The notes under the pieces are model-generated. The model saw only the letters and a program-made list of their open reading frames with translations, did not search any database and was not told where the DNA came from. Below are positions 34,218 to 42,370 of a stretch of DNA of 64,000 nt, one piece after another. Each line of letters starts with the position of its first letter. Position 1 is the first letter of the stretch. This stretch comes from Methylophaga sp. UBA3192 (GTDB taxonomy: Bacteria; Pseudomonadota; Gammaproteobacteria; Nitrosococcales; Methylophagaceae). The position numbers were made by a program, and so were the translations under genes. The stretch lies in the NCBI GenBank assembly GCA_002363955.1, contig DEXE01000006.1, positions 124,001 to 188,000 of the forward strand, in the 5' to 3' direction.

Positions 34218-35086
34218 GCCAGCAACCCGCATTAGCCATTTTTGGTGAAGTTTTATTCGATTGTTTTCCGGATGGTGCAAAAAAACTGGGAGGGGCACCG
34301 TTTAATGTTGCCTGGCATTTACAGGCGTTTGGTGATCAGCCTTTATTTATATCCAGTGTGGGCGATGATGAACAGGGTCAGCAGATCCGCAAGGCAATGC
34401 AACAATGGCAACTTGCAACTGACGGCCTGCAAACTGATAAAAATCACAGTACGGGAGAAGTGAAGGTCAGTCTGCAAGGCAGTGAGCCCTCCTATGAGAT
34501 AACAGCCGATCGGGCTTATGACTTTATTAGAACAGCAGAGCTGCCTGGTCTGCGCAATGATGCCATTGTTTATCATGGTTCATTAGCCTTGAGGAATCCT
34601 GTATCGCAGGAAGCTTTTGAGTTTCTGACACGGCCAGCATCCGTTTCCGTCTTTATGGATGTCAATTTACGCGCTCCCTGGTGGAATAAAGAAGATATTT
34701 ATAAATGTCTGGAGCGGGCTCGGTGGTGCAAGCTTAATCAGCATGAGTTAGTCGAACTTGGTTTTAATTCAGCCGATTTGCAGCAGGATATGACTAGAAT
34801 GCAAACGCATTTTCAGCTGGAACAGCTTATCGTGACGCGGGGTGAAGACGGTGGCATTGTACGTTGCAATGATGGAACGTTTTATGAGCAAAAACGTATT
34901 GCTGCTGATAAGTTGGTTGATACTGTTGGGGCTGGCGATGCCTTTAGTGCCATGTATATTCATGGTCTGCTAGCCGGCTGGCCAGTGCAGAAAATATTGC
35001 TGCATGCCCAGCAGTTTGCCAGCAAGGTGATAGGATTACGTGGAGCGGTCAGCGAAGACCCTGCCTTTTATTCTGAATTCACATAA
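34214..35086 (+). CDS. fruK: Fructokinase (PfkB family)
   Basis: A 290-residue ribokinase-type sugar kinase. It has the substrate-side Gly-Gly-Ala-Pro-Phe-Asn-Val-Ala near residue 27 and the anion-hole Asp-Thr-Val-Gly-Ala-Gly-Asp-Ala-Phe near 236 with catalytic D242-like Asp. In sucrose operons of halophilic methylotrophs it phosphorylates the fructose set free by amylosucrase. ATGA overlap with the phosphatase gene; amylosucrase follows after 41 bases. Confidence 0.93.
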   Translation: MSQQPALAIFGEVLFDCFPDGAKKLGGAPFNVAWHLQAFGDQPLFISSVGDDEQGQQIRKAMQQWQLATDGLQTDKNHSTGEVKVSLQGSEPSYEITADRAYDFIRTAELPGLRNDAIVYHGSLALRNPVSQEAFEFLTRPASVSVFMDVNLRAPWWNKEDIYKCLERARWCKLNQHELVELGFNSADLQQDMTRMQTHFQLEQLIVTRGEDGGIVRCNDGTFYEQKRIAADKLVDTVGAGDAFSAMYIHGLLAGWPVQKILLHAQQFASKVIGLRGAVSEDPAFYSEFT

Positions 35087-35127
35087 CGATTTGTCAGAAT
35101 TATCCGACTCTTAAATCAGGAAATTAC

Positions 35128-37083
35128 ATGTACGAACAGCAATCTCATTCGCTTCTGAATGCCATCCTGAATCAGATTGAACCTGAGTTTGCCAAAAAGG
35201 ATCTGCGTTATTTTTATACGCGGCTTGGTGCCAATTTTTATGCCATTCATTCGTTGTTTGAAAGGCTCTATGGTAAACGTCCGGATTTTGCTGAACAGGC
35301 GCAACGACTGGTTGAAACGCTGGCCAGACAATATATTGATCGCTCTGATGAATTACGTGCCAAAGATATAGAGCGGGAACAGGATTACAACTGGTTTCTT
35401 AGTCAGAAATGGGTTGGTATGGCCTTGTATTGCAATGGTTTTGCCAAAAACCTGCAAGGCATGCGTGAGCATCTGCATTATTTTCAGGATTTGGGTATTA
35501 ATCTGGTTCATGTCATGCCGATTATGAAATGTCCTGAAGGTAAAAGTGATGGCGGCTATGCGGTCAGTAATTTCCGGGAAATTGATCCTCGTGCCGGTGA
35601 CTTAAATGATTTGCGGGCATTAGCTGACGATTTACGTCAACGCGATATGTTGCTGGTGATGGATGTGGTGTTAAATCATACCTCGGATCAGCATGAATGG
35701 GCACAAAAAGCCCGTGATGGCTATTCGCCTTACCGTGATTACTTTTATACCTTCGAAAACCGTCATGTCCCGGATATGTTTGAACAAAGCATGCCGGAAG
35801 TGTTTCCGGAAACCGCACCGGGTAATTTCACCTGGAATAAGGAAATGCAACGCTGGGTCATGACGGTGTTTAATGAATACCAATGGGACCTGAACTACAG
35901 CAATCCCACTGTATTTATTGAAATGCTGGATATTATTCTGTTCTGGGCCAATCAGGGTGCTGATATCGTGCGTCTTGATGCGGTGGCTTTTTTATGGAAA
36001 AAAATTGGCAGTACCTGTCAGAACGAACGTGAAGCGCATTTGATTTTGCAATTGATGAAAGACTGCTGTCAGGTTACGGCGCCGGGTGTGCTGTTTATTG
36101 CTGAAGCCATTGTCGCCCCGGTAGAAGTCACCAAATACTTTGGGGAAGATGCCGTTATCGCCAAGGAATGTGAAATCGCCTATAACGCCACATTTATGGC
36201 TTTGTTATGGGATGCCGTGGCGACTAAAAATGCCAGGTTATTAAATCAGGGCATTAAAAGTCTGCCTGTGAAACTGGAACGTGCCACCTGGTTAAACTAC
36301 ATACGTTGTCACGATGATATCGGTTTGGGCTTTGATGACAAGGATATCGAGCTGGCGGGTTATGAGCCGCGAGACCACAGACGGTTTCTGATCGACTACT
36401 TCACCGGTCAATTTGCTGATTCACATGCCAGAGGTGTGCCGTTCGGTCAGAATGATAAAACCGGTGATGCCCGTATTTCCGGTTCTTTGGCATCTCTGGT
36501 CGGACTGCAGCATGCGATGGATATCGGCGATGAAGAGGCAATTGATGATGCTGTGCGCATCATTGTGTTATTACATAGTCTGATCCTTTCATTTGGCGGT
36601 CTGCCATTGCTTTACTATGGGGATGAAATCGGTACGACCAATGATGAAAGCTATCGTAATGATCCGGTCAAAATGGATGATTCACGATGGGTGCACCGAC
36701 CATTTATTGATTGGCAAAAAGCAGAAAAACGTAATGTGCCTGGTACGGTTGAGTATCTGATTTTCAATCAGCTGAAAACCTTGATTGCCGTGCATAAAGA
36801 GCTGGATGCGTTTGCGGATTTTAATAACCGCGATCTGGTGGATGTAGATAATCCGCATTTATTTGTATTTGAACGCTATCACTTGCAAAAACCGGCTGAT
36901 CGAGTGTTGGTAGTGGCGAACTTTGACCGTAAATCACAACGGCTGGATCTGGACCAATTACCCAGATGGTCACAATCCCATCAAGGACAATTAGTTGATG
37001 CCGTTACTGGACAAACTCCGGAAAAATTCGGTAATACCGTGGTGATTCCACGCTTTGGTTTTTACTGGTTAACCGAAGTCTGA
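35128..37083 (+). CDS. ams: Amylosucrase
   Basis: A 651-residue GH13 enzyme that splits sucrose and adds the glucose to alpha-1,4-glucan, releasing fructose. The (beta/alpha)8 catalytic signs are Asn-His-Thr-Ser-Asp near 190, the nucleophile in Val-Arg-Leu-Asp-Ala-Val near 280, the acid in Phe-Ile-Ala-Glu-Ala near 331 and His-Asp-Asp near 395. The N-terminal helical domain and the length match known amylosucrases rather than sucrose phosphorylase. As last gene of the sps-spp-fruK-ams operon it lets the cell recover sucrose carbon as glycogen when salinity drops. Confidence 0.93.
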   Translation: MYEQQSHSLLNAILNQIEPEFAKKDLRYFYTRLGANFYAIHSLFERLYGKRPDFAEQAQRLVETLARQYIDRSDELRAKDIEREQDYNWFLSQKWVGMALYCNGFAKNLQGMREHLHYFQDLGINLVHVMPIMKCPEGKSDGGYAVSNFREIDPRAGDLNDLRALADDLRQRDMLLVMDVVLNHTSDQHEWAQKARDGYSPYRDYFYTFENRHVPDMFEQSMPEVFPETAPGNFTWNKEMQRWVMTVFNEYQWDLNYSNPTVFIEMLDIILFWANQGADIVRLDAVAFLWKKIGSTCQNEREAHLILQLMKDCCQVTAPGVLFIAEAIVAPVEVTKYFGEDAVIAKECEIAYNATFMALLWDAVATKNARLLNQGIKSLPVKLERATWLNYIRCHDDIGLGFDDKDIELAGYEPRDHRRFLIDYFTGQFADSHARGVPFGQNDKTGDARISGSLASLVGLQHAMDIGDEEAIDDAVRIIVLLHSLILSFGGLPLLYYGDEIGTTNDESYRNDPVKMDDSRWVHRPFIDWQKAEKRNVPGTVEYLIFNQLKTLIAVHKELDAFADFNNRDLVDVDNPHLFVFERYHLQKPADRVLVVANFDRKSQRLDLDQLPRWSQSHQGQLVDAVTGQTPEKFGNTVVIPRFGFYWLTEV

Positions 37084-37091
37084 TCTGGTTT

Positions 37092-37478
37092 TTATAACTT
37101 GCAATTTTCGTCTGGACAGGATTTGCCACCAAATAAACGCGAAATCGGATGTCGGAAGCGGGCAAAAAACAGATAGGCCAAATCTGCGAACCAGCGAATG
37201 ACCGGCCACCGCAAAATTTGCAACCATTTATGATGGCCGACCAGTCCCCAAGCCCTGGCAGTTACATCCAGACCAGTGATGATTTGTCCATTGGCTAATT
37301 GACCATGTAAACGTTTATCGGCGGCGACCACATCGATATAGGGATAACGATACACAAAGTCGATGGCGTGAATATCTTCAAAATGCAGTCGTTTTCGATT
37401 ATCCAAGCGTTTTAGCATCGAAATTTCTTTACTGCACAAAGGACATTGTCCATCAAAAAATACCGTTAACTGATGCAT
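37092..37478 (-). CDS. DUF393 thiol-disulfide oxidoreductase-like protein
   Basis: A 128-residue DUF393 (YuxK-type) protein with the thioredoxin-like motif Phe-Phe-Asp-Gly-Gln-Cys-Pro-Leu-Cys near residue 8, and a membrane-associating hydrophobic stretch around residue 85-105. A possible TTG start at 37508 is less likely than the ATG at 37478. Genes of this family often sit next to photolyase or cryptochrome genes, as here. The substrate is unknown. It converges on amylosucrase with a nine-base gap. Confidence 0.85.
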   Translation of the reverse strand: MHQLTVFFDGQCPLCSKEISMLKRLDNRKRLHFEDIHAIDFVYRYPYIDVVAADKRLHGQLANGQIITGLDVTARAWGLVGHHKWLQILRWPVIRWFADLAYLFFARFRHPISRLFGGKSCPDENCKL

Positions 37479-37612
37479 CTTGTTTTCTCGGTTGAAAGCA
37501 TGTGCCAATCAGACGTTATTTCCTCGGCTTAGTTCTCTGGGGCCGAACCTATGCCAGGTGGCGCAGTCTCTGAACTGAACACGTTTTTGTCTTCACTGGA
37601 GTTTTGAGAATC

Positions 37613-38926
37613 ATGAGCACAGGATTATTCTGGTTTACCAATGATCTGCGACTGCATGATCAGCCTGCATTATGGAAAATGCAGTCGGTCGATAAACTTA
37701 TCTGTGTGTTTTGTGTTGATCCTCAGTGGTTCAGACCAAATGGATTAAATGCTAAAGCGATGGGTGAGCGTCGTTACCAGTTTCTGTATGAATCCCTGTC
37801 GGATCTTAACAAGCAATTACAAGCAGTAGGGCAGGTGCTGATTATCCGGCAGCAAACGCCACATTCCGCACTGTCAGAATTAATTGAAATGTATCAGGTC
37901 GATGTAATTGGCCGTAGCCAGCATGCTGGCGTCTATGAAAACCGGCACTGGCATTTGTTGCAGCAGCAATTTCCAGATCATCAGTTTTTCACTGAAGTCA
38001 GTCATACGTTATTTACTGCCGAAGATCTGCCATTTGCTGTTAAAGATCTTCCAGGAAGTTTTACGCAGTTTCGCAAACAGGTTGAAGATTTGCCACTGCC
38101 AAGACCTATGTCATCCCCACAGCAGTTACCTCCTCCACCTGGGCCGATGGCAATCGAGGCTCTGTCATCACCCGTTTTAAAAAAATCTGTTTTTAAAGGT
38201 GGAGAAACGGCTGGCTTAATGCATATCAGTGCGTATTTTGCAGCAGATTTGCCGGCAGATTATAAAAATGTCCGAAATGAACTGGATGGCTGGAACAATT
38301 CGACCAAATTTTCACCCTGGCTGGCTCAGGGGTGTCTTTCAGTCAGGCATCTGCTTTCCAGACTCAAACAATACGAACAGCAGAAAGTCAGTAATGATTC
38401 AACTTACTGGATTTATTTTGAACTGTTATGGCGTGAATATTTTCAATGGTATGCCCATCGATATGGTGCCAGATTATTTCGTTTTGACGGTATCAAAAAC
38501 ACCAGAAGCCGCCGTTGCTATTATCCGGAGCGATATCAGAAATGGTGTAATGGCAACACGCCTTATCCGTTAGTGAATGCTTGTATGAAACAGTTAAATG
38601 AAACGGGCTATATGTCCAACCGTGGCAGACAGATTGTCGCCAGTTATTTTATTTATGAGTTGAACCTGGACTGGCGGTTTGGCGCGGCCTATTTTGAACA
38701 GCAATTGCTTGATTATGATGTGGCTGCCAATTGGGGCAACTGGCAATATATCGCTGGAGTGGGGGCTGACCCGCGTGGTGGACGACAATTTAATATTGAA
38801 AAACAAACGCGACAGTATGATCCTGAAGGGGAGTTTATCCGCCGCTGGCAGGGTGATATTGATATTATTCCCCTGGATTCTGTCGATGCTGCTGACTGGC
38901 CAATTATGCCACCTCCCAGACAATGA
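37613..38926 (+). CDS. Cryptochrome DASH / photolyase-family flavoprotein
   Basis: A 437-residue member of the photolyase family. An N-terminal Rossmann-like photolyase domain begins Leu-Phe-Trp-Phe-Thr-Asn-Asp-Leu-Arg-Leu-His-Asp (residues 5-16). The FAD-binding helical domain carries Phe-Glu-Leu-Leu-Trp-Arg-Glu-Tyr-Phe and Asn-Arg-Gly-Arg-Gln-Ile-Val-Ala-Ser-Tyr, both typical of Cry-DASH, and Asp-Pro-Arg-Gly-Gly near the end. Cry-DASH proteins repair cyclobutane dimers in single-stranded DNA and may sense blue light. The ATG at 37613 is preferred to a TTG nine bases upstream. Confidence 0.92.
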   Translation: MSTGLFWFTNDLRLHDQPALWKMQSVDKLICVFCVDPQWFRPNGLNAKAMGERRYQFLYESLSDLNKQLQAVGQVLIIRQQTPHSALSELIEMYQVDVIGRSQHAGVYENRHWHLLQQQFPDHQFFTEVSHTLFTAEDLPFAVKDLPGSFTQFRKQVEDLPLPRPMSSPQQLPPPPGPMAIEALSSPVLKKSVFKGGETAGLMHISAYFAADLPADYKNVRNELDGWNNSTKFSPWLAQGCLSVRHLLSRLKQYEQQKVSNDSTYWIYFELLWREYFQWYAHRYGARLFRFDGIKNTRSRRCYYPERYQKWCNGNTPYPLVNACMKQLNETGYMSNRGRQIVASYFIYELNLDWRFGAAYFEQQLLDYDVAANWGNWQYIAGVGADPRGGRQFNIEKQTRQYDPEGEFIRRWQGDIDIIPLDSVDAADWPIMPPPRQ

Positions 38927-39026
38927 CACTGTGTTTGAGATAACAAAGCCATGACCATCTACAGCAAAAAAATCAACGTATAATGCGGCGTCATTTAAGA
39001 TTGACCAATAAGTAACATATTTGAAT

Positions 39027-39039
39027 TGCCATTACGGCG
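39027..39039. promoter_or_regulatory. TGCC-N5-GGC box before the Na/Ca exchanger
   Basis: TGCCATTACGGCG lies 52 bases before the start of the exchanger gene, the same distance as the matching box before the DUF389 gene. A TATAAT is found further upstream at 38979-38984. Confidence 0.3.
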
Positions 39040-39091
39040 TTCTAACACTGATAATTGCTGTAAATACCTCAAAATGCTATCCGGAGAATAT

Positions 39092-40060
39092 ATGACACTT
39101 GCCTTTGCTGCTGTGGTGCTCGGTCTTGCCTTGCTGGTTTGGAGTGCGGATCGATTTATTGATGGTGCTGCCGTCTCGGCACGCTATTTTGGAATGCCAC
39201 CGCTGTTAATCGGTATGGTGATTGTTGGTTTCGGCACTTCAGCCCCTGAAATGGTGGTTTCTGCTTTGGCTGCAACCCAGGGAAATCCGGGATTGGCTCT
39301 AGGCAACGCTTATGGCTCAAACATAACCAATATTGCATTGATTTTAGGATTGACTGCCGTATTGAGTCCTATAGCAGTACATTCGCAGGTCTTACGCAAA
39401 GAACTTCCTATATTAATCGCGGTAACCGCGCTTGCTGCGTGGCAATTAGCCGATGGTGAATTATCCAGATTTGACGCCGGTATTTTGATACTGGTGTTTT
39501 TTGTATTGATGGGCTGGACCATTTATCAGGGAATGCAGAAATCGCCGGATGCATTCGGCACTGAGATGGAAGCGGAATTTAATACCGAATCAATGTCTTT
39601 GAAAAAAGCCCTGATATGGTTATTTGTCGGTCTGGTATTTTTGATTATCAGTTCACGGGTTTTGGTTTGGGGTGCGGTTGAGATTGCCACGGTTCTCGGC
39701 GTCAGTGATTTGATTATTGGTTTAACCGTTGTCGCTATCGGTACATCATTGCCTGAACTTGCCTCCTCGTTAATTGCGGTAAAAAAAGGTGAGCACGATA
39801 TTGCGTTAGGCAATGTGATTGGCTCCAATTTATTCAACACGCTGGCGGTAGTAGGTATTGCCGGATTGATTCATCCGTTTGCAGTGCCAGATGAAATATT
39901 GACCCGTGATGTAGCGATGATGGCGGGGTTAACTATCCTGTTGTTTATCTTTGGCTTTGGTATCGGCAGACAGGGACGAATCAACCGATTGGAAGGCGGC
40001 TTTTTCATGCTGGCCTTTGTTTCGTATACTGCTTATCTAATCAGCACTATCGTTACCTGA
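39092..40060 (+). CDS. Calcium/sodium antiporter (CaCA family)
   Basis: A 322-residue inner-membrane exchanger of YrbG type with about ten helices. Both alpha-repeats are clear: Gly-Phe-Gly-Thr-Ser-Ala-Pro-Glu near residue 44 and Ala-Ile-Gly-Thr-Ser-Leu-Pro-Glu near 213, the latter followed by Gly-Asn-Val-Ile-Gly-Ser-Asn. I start at the ATG at 39092, which has GGAG eight bases upstream; an earlier in-frame start at 39026 would add a hydrophilic tail that does not fit. It probably forms an operon with the mscS-like gene, 12 bases downstream. Confidence 0.93.
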   Translation: MTLAFAAVVLGLALLVWSADRFIDGAAVSARYFGMPPLLIGMVIVGFGTSAPEMVVSALAATQGNPGLALGNAYGSNITNIALILGLTAVLSPIAVHSQVLRKELPILIAVTALAAWQLADGELSRFDAGILILVFFVLMGWTIYQGMQKSPDAFGTEMEAEFNTESMSLKKALIWLFVGLVFLIISSRVLVWGAVEIATVLGVSDLIIGLTVVAIGTSLPELASSLIAVKKGEHDIALGNVIGSNLFNTLAVVGIAGLIHPFAVPDEILTRDVAMMAGLTILLFIFGFGIGRQGRINRLEGGFFMLAFVSYTAYLISTIVT

Positions 40061-40072
40061 GCAGGCCTAGAC

Positions 40073-40957
40073 ATGATGGATTGGTTAATACAACTGTGGG
40101 AACAGAACTCGGCATTAATTCTGGCCATTGGTTATAAGCTGGTGATGACGGTGGTGGTATTGATAGCGGCTACCATCATTTCCCGTTTGATACGACGTGT
40201 ATTTAATAATGCCAATTTCAAGTTTAATAGCATCGATCCGGCGGTCATCAAACTATTCAGTTCAACCATGGCTTATCTGGTCTATGCCGTTGCGGTTTTA
40301 ATTATTCTGGATATGTTCGGCTTTAATACGACCAGTATTATTGCTTTGCTTGGTGCGGCAGGATTGGCAGTGGGTCTGGCGTTGAGAGAGACACTGAGCA
40401 ATATTGCTGCCGGAATCATGTTGTTGTTTTTAAAACCTTTCCGGCTCAATGATTTTATTCAATGTGGTGAACTGGTCGGAGGCGTGCGTGAAATCGGTTT
40501 GTTTACGACTATTCTGGAAACACCGGATGGTTTGTATATTTCAGTACCCAACAGTCGTTTGTGGGGAGCTCCCATCACCAACTTTACCCGTAACAGTAAA
40601 CGGCGACTGGAAGTGATTGTTGGTATTTCCTATAGCGATCCCATTGATGTGGGGCTGGAAGTTCTCAACAATATTGTGAAAAGCCATCCAGCTTTACTGG
40701 AAACGCCCGCACCACAGATTTTTGTCTCTTCAATGGGCGAGAGCTCGATTCAATTACATATGCGAGCCTGGACCACTATTGATGTGTACTGGAATACCTA
40801 TTGGGAGTTGAACAAGATTGTCAAGGAGCAAATTGAAGCGGCTGGATTGACAATTCCATTCCCTCAGCGGGTGCTGACGCTTGCCGATAATTTAACCGTT
40901 TCGCAAAAGCAAAATGATCCTGAATCCGAAGCCAACACCAAATTGAGTCAGCACTAG
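40073..40957 (+). CDS. Small-conductance mechanosensitive channel, MscS family
   Basis: A 294-residue channel with three membrane helices. The pore helix has the Gly/Ala pattern Gly-Ala-Ala-Gly-Leu-Ala-Val-Gly-Leu-Ala-Leu (about 97-107), followed by the beta domain with Pro-Asn-Ser near 160 and an alpha/beta cytoplasmic cage. It lets solutes out on osmotic downshock, which fits an organism that stores sucrose. It is co-directional with the exchanger upstream. The stop codon runs directly into a dispersed repeat. Confidence 0.93.
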   Translation: MMDWLIQLWEQNSALILAIGYKLVMTVVVLIAATIISRLIRRVFNNANFKFNSIDPAVIKLFSSTMAYLVYAVAVLIILDMFGFNTTSIIALLGAAGLAVGLALRETLSNIAAGIMLLFLKPFRLNDFIQCGELVGGVREIGLFTTILETPDGLYISVPNSRLWGAPITNFTRNSKRRLEVIVGISYSDPIDVGLEVLNNIVKSHPALLETPAPQIFVSSMGESSIQLHMRAWTTIDVYWNTYWELNKIVKEQIEAAGLTIPFPQRVLTLADNLTVSQKQNDPESEANTKLSQH

Positions 40958-40979
40958 GGCTTGTTGATCTTGCATCTCC
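40957..40979. repeat. TGTTRATCTT-family repeat (copy A)
   Basis: GGGCTTGTTGATCTTGCATC followed by TCC starts on the last base of the mscS-like stop codon. It matches copy B at 42077-42099 in 21 of 23 positions. Unlike copies C and D, no mirrored right arm is obvious. Confidence 0.6.
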
Positions 40980-41020
40980 AGCATTGGTCGCTTTGAAATA
41001 TTTGCAGCCCCAAATATATT

Positions 41021-41036
41021 TGTGACTTGCATCACA
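41021..41036. promoter_or_regulatory. Perfect CRP-type palindrome before the GGDEF gene
   Basis: TGTGACTTGCATCACA fits TGTGA-N6-TCACA exactly. It is 55 bases ahead of the GGDEF start, just upstream of a TATAAG/TAAGAT -10-like box at 41045-41052. The site would overlap the -35 region, so repression or class II activation are both possible. A Vfr/Clp/CRP-like protein would be the binder. Confidence 0.55.
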
Positions 41037-41090
41037 TAAATTTTTATAAGATACTCCCGCTCTTAAGTGTTTGATTACTAAGGATTGGGT

Positions 41091-42077
41091 ATGAAGACGG
41101 GGCTTGGCGACGTAGATGATGAATGTCTACAGGTCGTACTGGACATAATCAGTGATGGCGTATGGGATTGGCACGCAAACACAGGATACGTATACCGTAG
41201 CCCTGGATGGTTTCGGATGCTGGGTTATACTGCCGCAAATACACCTGCTACTGTCGCATTTTGGGAACAATGCCTGCACCCGGAAGATTCTGGGCGTGTT
41301 CTGGAACATTTTGATAATTATATTCATAACCATGCAAGCACCTACCAGATTGAATACCGCCTGCGTAAGTCTGATAATAATTATGTTTGGATAGAGGATC
41401 GCGCCAGAATCATTGAATGGAATGAAGATGGCTCGGTCGCGAGGATGATTGGAGCGCACCGTGATATCAACGAGCGTAAACTCAATCTGGAGCGACTGGC
41501 GCAGCAGAATCATTCGTTGGAAGATTTGGTAGAAGAACGAACTCACCAGCTTATCCAAACCAATGCCGAGTTGGAAAGTAAAATTGCTGAAGTTCAACGT
41601 CTGGCCGAAACAGATACACTCACTGGTGTTGCCAATCGTTATCGGTTGGAAAAAACACTGGAACTGGAAGTGGAACGAGCTGAACGTTTTCATCAACCGT
41701 TATCGGTGATTGCACTTGATATAGATGATTTTAAAATCGTCAATGATGAGTTTGGTCATGCCAATGGCGATATGGTTCTGGTACAAATGAGCCGGTTGTT
41801 GAAAAAGAATATCCGTGAAATTGATTTGCTGGCGCGCTGGGGCGGTGATGAATTTATGATTCTGTTGCCAAATACCGCGCTTGAAGCCGCAGCACATACC
41901 GCCGAAAAACTACGTCAACTGATTGTTGATGCCAATCTTGATAAACGTGCGACGATAACAACCAGTTTTGGGGTGGCACAGTTACGTCAGGGCGAGTCCG
42001 CCATGCGCTTATCGATTCGTGCCGACAACGCTCTGTATCAGTCTAAAGAATCCGGAAAAAACCGAATCAGCTCCTAG
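41091..42077 (+). CDS. PAS-GGDEF diguanylate cyclase
   Basis: A 328-residue cytoplasmic protein. A PAS/PAC domain covers about residues 12-128 (Trp-Asp-Trp-His and Asp-Ile-Asn-Glu-Arg-Lys), a coiled coil 135-172, and a GGDEF domain from 173 to the end with an intact Gly-Gly-Asp-Glu-Phe at 251-255. Five residues before it stands Arg-Glu-Ile-Asp, the RxxD inhibitory site, so product feedback is expected. It makes c-di-GMP from GTP. I use the ATG at 41091 with AGGA upstream; a TTG six bases earlier is less likely. The upstream CRP-type site suggests carbon or energy control. Confidence 0.93.
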   Translation: MKTGLGDVDDECLQVVLDIISDGVWDWHANTGYVYRSPGWFRMLGYTAANTPATVAFWEQCLHPEDSGRVLEHFDNYIHNHASTYQIEYRLRKSDNNYVWIEDRARIIEWNEDGSVARMIGAHRDINERKLNLERLAQQNHSLEDLVEERTHQLIQTNAELESKIAEVQRLAETDTLTGVANRYRLEKTLELEVERAERFHQPLSVIALDIDDFKIVNDEFGHANGDMVLVQMSRLLKKNIREIDLLARWGGDEFMILLPNTALEAAAHTAEKLRQLIVDANLDKRATITTSFGVAQLRQGESAMRLSIRADNALYQSKESGKNRISS

Positions 42078-42099
42078 GGATTGTTGATCTTTCATCTCC
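42077..42099. repeat. TGTTRATCTT-family repeat (copy B)
   Basis: GGGATTGTTGATCTTTCATC followed by TCC starts on the last base of the GGDEF stop codon, exactly as copy A does after the mscS-like gene. The shared position on the stop codon suggests insertion or use as a 3' end signal. Confidence 0.6.
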
Positions 42100-42151
42100 G
42101 CCTCTGTTGTGAGCTGAAAAAGCCTCAATCAAGGCATGATGAACGCAGTTT

Positions 42152-42252
42152 GTGAGATACATCCATCTATCTCACCCCTTTGGGGCTGACGCTCAAAAAC
42201 GTTTATCTCCATGGATGGAGTGTATGCAAAAGCAATGTCTTGAACATTGCTT
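42152..42252. other. Run of four short hairpins in the GGDEF-rimO gap
   Basis: Within 101 bases there are four perfect inverted repeats: GTGAGATA/TATCTCAC (42152-42159, 42168-42175), CCCC/GGGG (42175-42178, 42182-42185), CTCCAT/ATGGAG (42207-42212, 42215-42220) and AAGCAATGT/ACATTGCTT (42230-42238, 42244-42252). No supported gene occupies 42078-42370; two overlapping short frames of about 62 codons look random. It may be a structured RNA, a MITE-like remnant or a 3' processing region. Confidence 0.45.
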
Positions 42253-42370
42253 GTCCCGGCGTTTTTGTAGTTATTCTGAAAAAGCGACGAGAGCGCAGAC
42301 CTCCCTGGCGCGCCGGCATACTGTCCATCCGTGGAAATAAGTGGCGCTTTATTCAGTTACAACAGAAGCT

